Assembly: GCA_013407085.1 (NCBI GenBank)
Contig: JACCGJ010003058.1
Coordinates: 1-64,000, forward strand
Length of the DNA: 64,000 nucleotides
Direction: 5' to 3'
From: Atriophallophorus winterbourni
Taxonomy: Eukaryota > Platyhelminthes > Trematoda > Plagiorchiida > Microphallidae
The notes below the pieces were generated by a model, which made no database searches, had not been told where the DNA came from, and was given only the letters and a program-made list of their open reading frames with translations. Both the position numbers and the translations under genes were made by a program. Shown piece after piece: positions 57,761-64,000 of the stretch; the first letter of the stretch is position 1, and each line of letters opens with the position of its first letter.

Positions 57761-60659
57761 GTAAGACTCTTGGGCTTCTCAGTTTTAAGATACAAGAAAT
57801 ATTGTATCGATTAAACTGAATATCACTTTCCTTGGTAGATTGTCAATAAATCACGGGTTACAAATTATGTTGTCTCAAATTGTGATATGAATCCAAGCAA
57901 AAAAAATATCAAAATCTCAATTGAAATAAATATTTTGGGGGTATTTCAGAATGGTAAGTATTTGAAGCTAATTTTGAGCATTGAATCATTTGTCCATCAT
58001 AGGAAGTGTTTTGTTTTTCGCCATCAAAAGCCATGTAAATAGATACGCTAATTTAAGCTATCAGTGAGGTTGTGTGTGTTGAATCCTTCAGTCAATATAC
58101 GCCATTGATGTATTTCGTACACGCATGATGACCAAATTCTGCACTGCGATTCAATTCACTAAACATTCCGATTCGCGGGCTCAATCTCTCCGGAATTTCT
58201 CACAGCGATAGGCTATACTCGTCGGTCTGCAGTATTTTTACATTTTCTGCGTGATCTACTTTTAGCAGCAGATATCCTTATTTGCTCTTCTCCAGCTGAA
58301 ATATGTTTCTAATGTTAGAGGTCAAGAGCCAGTTCTTCGTTAATGGTAGGATAAATAAGAGACACACTCATATATGGATTGCGAATCGATTTCTATCATG
58401 CGATCCGCACAAATGTCTAGTTCCTGATTCCACGTTTTCATAGTGTAGTACTTTTGGAATACAACCGTTTCCCGTTATTTCAGCATGGCCCCGTCATCTT
58501 AAGTTGCGCGGTGGTAATACAGTTAACAAGCGATTTAGGGCAGTTTTAGAAAGCAATTCTGCTTTTGATACTTTGTCAATCCACGCCATACTCATATGCA
58601 ATTGCTGCGCCATAAGTGAAAAAAACAATTGGTTTGTGATTATGGACTCCCGATCGGTCTCGAATATTTTCAATTATTTTGTGTCTTTTCTCGATGACTC
58701 AGGTATCGCTGACACGCATGCACAAAAGTATACACGGGTTAAATAATGCTCCTAATCCCGTGAAACGTTTAAATCAGCTACGATAAATCTATTAGTGCTC
58801 AACAGAGTTACAACTCGCAAGAAAGCCACGTCTGGCGAATATCAATTAAGCTTACCCCTTCTCCATATATTTTCATAGAATGATTCAAAATGATGTCAGT
58901 GGTAAAATACTTCTTGGCCACCAAACACCCTGGATCTTGTTAACGTTAATATCAATCAATGAGGAAAGATATTGTTATTTGTAAACAAACTCATTAATTA
59001 AACAAGAATCTATGCGATCATCTATTTTCTTCTTTTGGTTGTGAAGACATTTCTGCATGTTCACGAGTGGCATATTCCATCATACATTCGTAAATATTTT
59101 TTGCTTTGGAAGCATATACGGCATGACCAGAAGCGGATCCCTTCTCACTCGATAGGCTTTGGTACTAAGTGATGTTAAGTACTTACGCTTATGGACCGGG
59201 CAACGAACAGATGACCAGATTTTAACAAACAGACTTCATCTAGAATGAATGATTTATCTAGCTTGACAATTTGCGATTAAACCGATCATTTTCAGCTTAT
59301 TGTCATTCTCACAACGCTAAGCAAGTCACTTGGTGACCGTAGTCTATCTGATATTCCGTATTCGCCTCTCAATTTTTTTTAGATCTTCAAAGTGGAACTC
59401 GTTGTCACACACGTGATAAACACTCGCTGATTTATTGACGATCAAAGTTGATTTAGAAAAAAAGGTGTGCTTGTAAGGCACTATTGAATAAGGTTAGCAC
59501 GATCAACCTGTTCATTTTCATGTGCTAAATGTTCCTGAACGAACTTACTCATTTGCATGCATCTCCATCACACACTCCACCACTGGTTTAGTGTTGTTTG
59601 CACTGATCATGTAGGATATCAATACGCTTAGGATCTCCATGTCTTGAAGCAGTACATAAACGGTAAACAAACTTATTATCACCTGTTGGATAAATCCGGC
59701 AAGGTCAACCTCTCAAATCACAAGTGCGCAAAAACAGGTTGGTCCTAACGACTTTATCCAACGGTGACTTACACGGGCAACTTGTTTACCATTTTTCCAC
59801 TGTTTCAAGACATGCGAATCCTGATCCTCTGTCCCTACAAACAGTAGGAAACCGATCGTGAGGTTGATGTGTGGGTGATTAAAACGCATGCAAATGTGTT
59901 TTGGAATCTTATTTGATGTGCTAAAACACAGAATGAAGAAAACGTGCGAGATAAAATAGTTTATTTGTTTTTCTTACTGTGCGGTCAAACAAACTGTTGT
60001 GAACAAGCAAGCAAAATGGAGCAAACGGAATTCCAATTGTTGCTATAACCACATTGATGCTGGTAGCGCATTTATTGATCATCTAAAAAGTTTGTTTTGT
60101 ACAAGAACATATTTGCTTGTATTTCAATCATGTTTCATACTACCTTAACTCGCGCTGTTAGCACCGTTTCGGTACGGGCAGTGCGATCATCAGGTGCGTA
60201 TAGTTGTTTACGAAATGAAAAGAAAAATACGTGTATTTTTCTCGTGGATGAGCTGATCTGGGGAACATAACGTATAGTTGGCTTACTCAGATTATGAATT
60301 GAGTTGAACAAGAGACATCGTTGCTTTTCATTTTCTCCGATGCGATCGATGAAAAAAACAATTATTCTATTCAATGTCACAGTATTTATTGTGCATCCTC
60401 ATTCTATGTCAGTTTTCTGGAAATATGTTTCAAGGTTTTAGATTTATGGTTGCAATAGCATTCAGGTTTTAAATAACCAAAGGGTCCAAATATATGTGAA
60501 TATATATTTATATAGATTCATATAAATAATAGGAATCGGTCTTTGTGTTTGAGGTAAGAGATAAAAAGAACTTGTCAGTAATTGGGGGCGATATCAGGGT
60601 CAGTTTGCACAAAATCTTCAATCCATGATTTAAAAAAGATAAACTTGTGGAAGGAACTT
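57761..60659. other. Intergenic
   Basis: A piece resembling the outer end of the Penelope repeat (ATTATGGACTCCCGATCGG, about 58639) and the inverted hammerhead-like pair (59555-59900) lie here. No gene was recognised. Confidence 0.45.
59555..59900. repeat. Foldback hammerhead-like repeat (inverted dimer)
   Basis: The two halves are imperfect reverse complements: CATTTGCATGC and TCCATCACACA at the left return inverted at the right end near 59890, and TGTCTTGAAGCAGT / TTCAAGACATG lie inside. Each half carries one motif: minus strand at 59574-59625 (AUGAUCA, GUGC-AAACA-ACAC, UAAACC) and plus strand at 59826-59862 (CUGUCC, CUAC-AAACA-GUAG, GAAACC). Stem II of the right copy is perfectly paired although its bases differ from those of the left. 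Confidence 0.65.
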
Positions 60660-60680
60660 TGTATGCAATCTTTTAGGACA

Positions 60681-60727
60681 ATTTTGGTAACGTTTCATTT
60701 CTTAGACAGAAGCTCAGTGAGACCAAA
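60681..60727 (-). ncRNA. PLE hammerhead motif, degenerate
   Basis: Minus strand: UUUGGU, CUCACUGA, GCUUCUG-UCUA-AGAAAU, GAAACGUU, ACCAAAA. Stem I and GAAAC are intact, but the first core strand is changed and one base longer. Confidence 0.5.
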
Positions 60728-61252
60728 GGTGATTGGGAATATGGTCAATTAACCTTCCTCTGTTTTTGACCTTACCGCTGAGCAGCATATAGCAAACCAG
60801 AGGAGGGGTTGTCAAGCCACGTAGGCATATCCAGCAAAAGTGGCCGATTTGCCAAATACGGTAATGATTCGCGTCAATCTGACACAAGTCAACACGGTCA
60901 AGGTCATTTGCCACCTTGGATCACATATGTGAAAGTATACAATAAATGGGGTTGAAGCTAAATGTTATTGCTCATTTGCATGCCCACATCCAGAATTGTC
61001 TCTAGACCAGCATTCGGTATACTTCTATTCTCATGTGAAGTTTCTGGAAGGTGTGTCTTATATAAACACCAGAATAACCCTTACATTTGATTCTGTGAAT
61101 GCTGATTCTAACGTTTGATAAAGGTCTTTTCTTTGAGATGCATCAGGACCAAACTGATAGTTTTCCCTTGCTTATATGTCGTACGTTGGACGCCAGTTTC
61201 AAGCTTTTACTTCTTTCTTCATTCGAATTCGTAGGAGTTCTTAACTCTCACC

Positions 61253-61300
61253 ATTGATCTGACGAAGTTTCTGAGTCAGAAGGTAAACGTTACCCAAAAT
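61253..61300 (+). ncRNA. PLE hammerhead motif, right end
   Basis: AUUGAU, CUGACGA (matches CUGANGA), AGUUUCUGA-GU-CAGAAG, then GUAAACGUU where GAAACGUU is expected. The first core strand is intact and the second is damaged. Confidence 0.55.
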
Positions 61301-61666
61301 CTGCGCTCACTGATTGAATACATTTTTTTCGATTATTAATACGCGATTGGTCCCAAACATATTACAATGAATTGCGAAACTTGTGGACTTCAAAAAGTTT
61401 GCATGTAGGAACTTTCAAGCAAAGTATACACACTAAGTGAAAATACCTGCGGCGGAACATTTTGGCATGTGGGATATCAAAAGGCAAGCGTAACCCGGGA
61501 GGTTTCTAGCCGATCGAATTTGAAATGAGTTTTTCAAGGTTAAGGAAACAGTAATAAAAACTTAAAATGATTTGAATAATTGAAAATTTTCATTAATTTC
61601 AGAAGGACTTGTGTACTAGGCAATTATTTATTTTAATTTTTTCTTTCGTGTTACAATTACAGAACC

Positions 61667-61978
61667 ATGTTCTACGAATACTTGATAATCTCTTGTTTCA
61701 TTTGCTGTTCGTACGTGAAATCCTCGTATCTACTCAAAACTGATTTGAAGACTCCTCCAATGGGATGGTTCCTACGGGATTATCATCAAAACAAAGAGTT
61801 TTGTGACACTCACAAATCGCTGTGTGCCTCTGAGCAGGTTGTTAATTATACGGTGAACCAATTGATCAGGAAAGGACTGCTTGATGTTGGATATCAGTAT
61901 ATTCACATAGATTCTGGCTGGACAAATGGACGTCGCAATTCTTTGAGTTTGGAAACAGACCCTGAACTTTTTCCAAGC
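61667..61978 (+). CDS. GH27 alpha-galactosidase / alpha-N-acetylgalactosaminidase, first coding exon
   Basis: Lysosomal or secreted GH27 enzymes remove terminal alpha-galactose or alpha-GalNAc from glycans and glycolipids. This exon codes a signal peptide (MFYEYLIISCFICCSYVKSS), then LKTPPMGWFLRDYHQ, aligning with TPTMGWLHWERF of human GLA, and GYQYIHIDSGWTNGRR, aligning with GYEYLCIDDCWMAPQR. It ends ETDPELFPS at a GTGAGT donor (61979), phase 0. The second Asp of the IDD pair, which contacts the sugar in human GLA, is Ser here. A CAG acceptor (61662) stands 4 nt before the ATG. The catalytic Asp exons were not found before 64000. Confidence 0.88.
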
Positions 61979-62454
61979 GTGAGTGCAGTTACCATACTCG
62001 TGCTGACATGATTATCCGAGAAATTCACTTACTATATGTATAAATTTTATTTAAAATATAAGTTTTCATAAAGTTAGCGCGGAATATGTTGTGTGCAACG
62101 AGTTACAGAAACGTTTGGCATTCCCAGTGATGGATGGTTACGAACTAGCCCTGTTATTATCGGGATTTTTGGCTCTTGGTTCGAATAATTCGCTAGAAAT
62201 CAACAACTAGTTAATTGTGTTACATCTTGCAATAGTTTTTGGTTGTTTGACATTGTAAAGTTGAAAGATGATTATTGCGTAATCAGACTTGCTGTCCTAA
62301 CTTCGAATAGTTCGTTCAATCAGGCTTCCGGAGCAGTGTATACTATGATAATCATGTCAGAACCAAGTTCCCTTTCGATTGTCGTTTGCTTCCAAATTCA
62401 TACCTGAAATTAACCTTTACAACATTGATAACCTTTACTCCTTAATGCAACCAC

Positions 62455-62785
62455 ACTGTTGTTGTTGGCCTCTTTCGGTCGATGTCGACCATGGATGTAC
62501 GTCACAATCGCATGAATTTTCAGGTTACACGGCTTTTCGAATGACTAAACAGTCCTATTCGGGAGGAACACGCTTTCCCGCAGCGCTTGAAAATATAGAT
62601 AGAACTCGGTTGCAGGGCGTCAGTTACACGCCGGCGACGTGATCTGCATTCAGCAGCCAAGAGCTGTATCTGCTCCTCCCCAGCTTGCAGACTACGCTTT
62701 ACACAATGCCTCCAATGTGAGCGGTCAAGAGCAAGTTCTTCCCAACTCGCGGGGCCAATACCAAGAGCTTTCACTACACTAGCGA
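62455..62785 (-). mobile_element. RTE-like LINE 3' fragment
   Basis: Minus strand: KALGIGPASWEELALDRSHW, RHCVKRSLQAGEEQIQLLAA, then a zinc-finger remnant KRCGKACSSRIGLFSHSK. The 3' UTR with GTCGAC and a (CAA)n tail is at 62455-62500. Confidence 0.8.
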
Positions 62786-62879
62786 AAGCCAATAGGTGAA
62801 TACGCTTATTACTCACATAACAGAAAAATACGACTTTAGACAACGATACGCAGTTGCATGCATTTCTATCAAACACACA

Positions 62880-62930
62880 TAACTCCAAAACCAGGTTTGT
62901 TCTGCTTGCATTTAGCATATAGTGAGGGTA
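62880..62930 (-). repeat. Degenerate hammerhead-like repeat, tandem copy 1
   Basis: Minus strand: UAUGCUAAAUGCAAGCAGAACAAACCUGG. This is recognisable by position and by the flanking TGCATGCATTTCTATCA. The core is lost. Confidence 0.35.
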
Positions 62931-63079
62931 CAATTGGGTACGCATGATTTAAAACAGCGGAGGATGAAGGCTGGAATAACCAACCTGTTTAATCACAAGT
63001 GCCATAACACACGTAGATGGGGTTAAACCCATGGTTATATACAAAGATACACATTTGCATGCATTTCCATCACAGAGCT

Positions 63080-63115
63080 ACCGATTTCGTTCTGTTTGTA
63101 TTCATCAGTTACGGG
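63080..63115 (-). repeat. Hammerhead-like repeat, tandem copy 2, intact core strands
   Basis: Minus strand: an exact CUGAUGA (63108-63102), AUAC-AAACA-GAAC, then GAAAUCGGUA. Both conserved core strands are intact, but stem II is mispaired at two of four positions. It lies 190 bp from its tandem partner. Confidence 0.5.
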
Positions 63116-63454
63116 CAGTACGATCAGAATATGAATAACTTGAAACAGATGATGAATGGTGAAGAAGTCTATGTTTTATGGGCAACTCTCGTTATCACAA
63201 CACTGTTATCAAACTGTCTGTACCGGTTGTCAACTGGATCGGATTTGGGATAGAATTACATGCCAACTGGTTCGATTCTATTAGTCGTCACGCTGGGCTC
63301 TTCTGTTTGACATTTACGATTTACATATCGTTCAATAACTGATGGTGTTATCCATTTATTCATTTGTGTGTATGCAGTTTGTTGTGATGTAGCGACTCTA
63401 CAACTGATCACAGTTTTCCGGACCTTTTCAATAAATATCACCATTTGGTTGGTT

Positions 63455-63680
63455 GTTGGCCTCCCTCGATCGATGTCGACCTTGAATGTACATCACAATC
63501 GCATGTATTTTCATGTTCTACAGTTTTTTGAATGACTAAATAGTCCGATTTGGGAGGAACAATCTCTCCCACAGCGCTTGCAACAATAGTCAGAACTCGG
63601 CTGTAGGGCGGCAGTTGCACACCGGCGGCGTGATCTGCGTTTAGCAGCCTAGAGCTGTATCTGCTTCTCCCCAGCAGTAA
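63455..63680 (-). mobile_element. RTE-like LINE 3' end, short
   Basis: Minus strand: KRRSRRRCATAALQPSSDY, CCKRCGRDCSSQIGLFSHSK, then the GTCGAC 3' UTR ending GGCCAACAACC. It is truncated at 63680. Confidence 0.78.
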
Positions 63681-64000
63681 GTCAGTTTTATGTACGTTAT
63701 ATAATTTTTTATGTCATATGTAAACTGCATCACACCAAATAATCTTATTGGTACAACTTGGCGCAATGCCTATAATGAAAACCCCGATTGGCAATGAAAA
63801 TACATTAATACAGCAATTCATTGGATTGAGTTTAGGACCGATCTTGTAGTGATGATGTTAAAGCGTTTGAGTGAAATAGGTTGTAGCCATTTTGAGTAAA
63901 ATTTCGAATCTGAAACGGAAACTACGACATACAAGGAGTGACAAATTAGTATTCCTTATATATATATATATCCAAAAGTTTTCATCTTTATGCTCTTTCA

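Larger units (their letters stand above)
60660..61330 (-). mobile_element. Degenerate Penelope-like element with inverted ends
   Basis: The left end (60665-60735) and right end (61250-61325) carry inverted hammerhead motifs. Between them the minus strand reads RISIHRIKCKGYSGVYIRHT near 61110-61050, a remnant of the GIY-YIG domain. No reverse transcriptase remains. The outer right sequence ACGCGATTGGTCCCAAACATA matches that beyond 30590. Confidence 0.68.
61979..64000. other. Downstream GH27 intron/intergenic region
   Basis: No second GH27 exon could be read. The region contains two RTE-like LINE tails and two tandem hammerhead-like repeats, plus a short (TA)n at 63958-63971. Confidence 0.5.

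Overview
This looks like AT-rich nuclear DNA from a flatworm, most likely a digenean trematode. Three things point there. One host gene has introns of 38, 41 and 38 bp at its 5' end and introns of 3.7 kb and 0.7 kb further on, a 5'-to-3' asymmetry known from schistosomes. Two start codons lie 4 and 8 nt after a 3' splice site, as spliced-leader trans-splicing would give. The transposon set (CsRn1/Boudicca-like gypsy, CR1/Jockey-like and RTE-like LINEs, Penelope-like elements) is that of trematode genomes. The species cannot be named from the sequence alone.

Layout. 1-4336: Ty3/gypsy LTR retrotransposon cut by the window edge and inserted into an older minus-strand CR1-like LINE (4337-5290). 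5300-9540: nearly full-length but inactivated plus-strand CR1/Jockey-like LINE. 14.7-20 kb: phospholipid phosphatase (PAP2/LPP family) gene, plus strand, six exons recognised, last exon not found. 23.1-25.1 kb: RTE-like LINE tails and the end of a DNA transposon. 27.8-30.6 kb: Penelope-like element with a CR1 fragment inside. 37.4-40.9 kb: minus-strand gene for a CCCH zinc-finger protein of the muscleblind family. 41-63.7 kb: degenerate LINE and Penelope fragments, then the first coding exon of a secreted GH27 alpha-galactosidase/alpha-N-acetylgalactosaminidase (61667-61978), whose remaining exons lie outside or were not recognised.

The most interesting layer is RNA-based. Two kinds of dispersed repeats carry hammerhead-ribozyme-like sequences. 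(1) Every Penelope-like copy has terminal repeats in inverted orientation with a type I hammerhead motif; the copy at 50355-50400 keeps an intact CUGAUGA...GAAA core. (2) A short SINE- or retrozyme-like family, at least a dozen divergent copies, has a CUGAUGA-like core, a short stem II closed by a conserved AAACA loop, then GAAAC. Stem II differs between copies (CGGC/GCCG, GUGC/GCAC, CUAC/GUAG) but still pairs. Copies occur as direct tandems (20851 and 21090; 39990 and 40207; 62880 and 63080) or as inverted pairs (45600/45930; 59574/59826).

Host genes are few (three clear ones). The rest is intron or intergenic DNA filled with decayed retroelements. I saw no tRNA, rRNA, CRISPR or bacterial-type operon.
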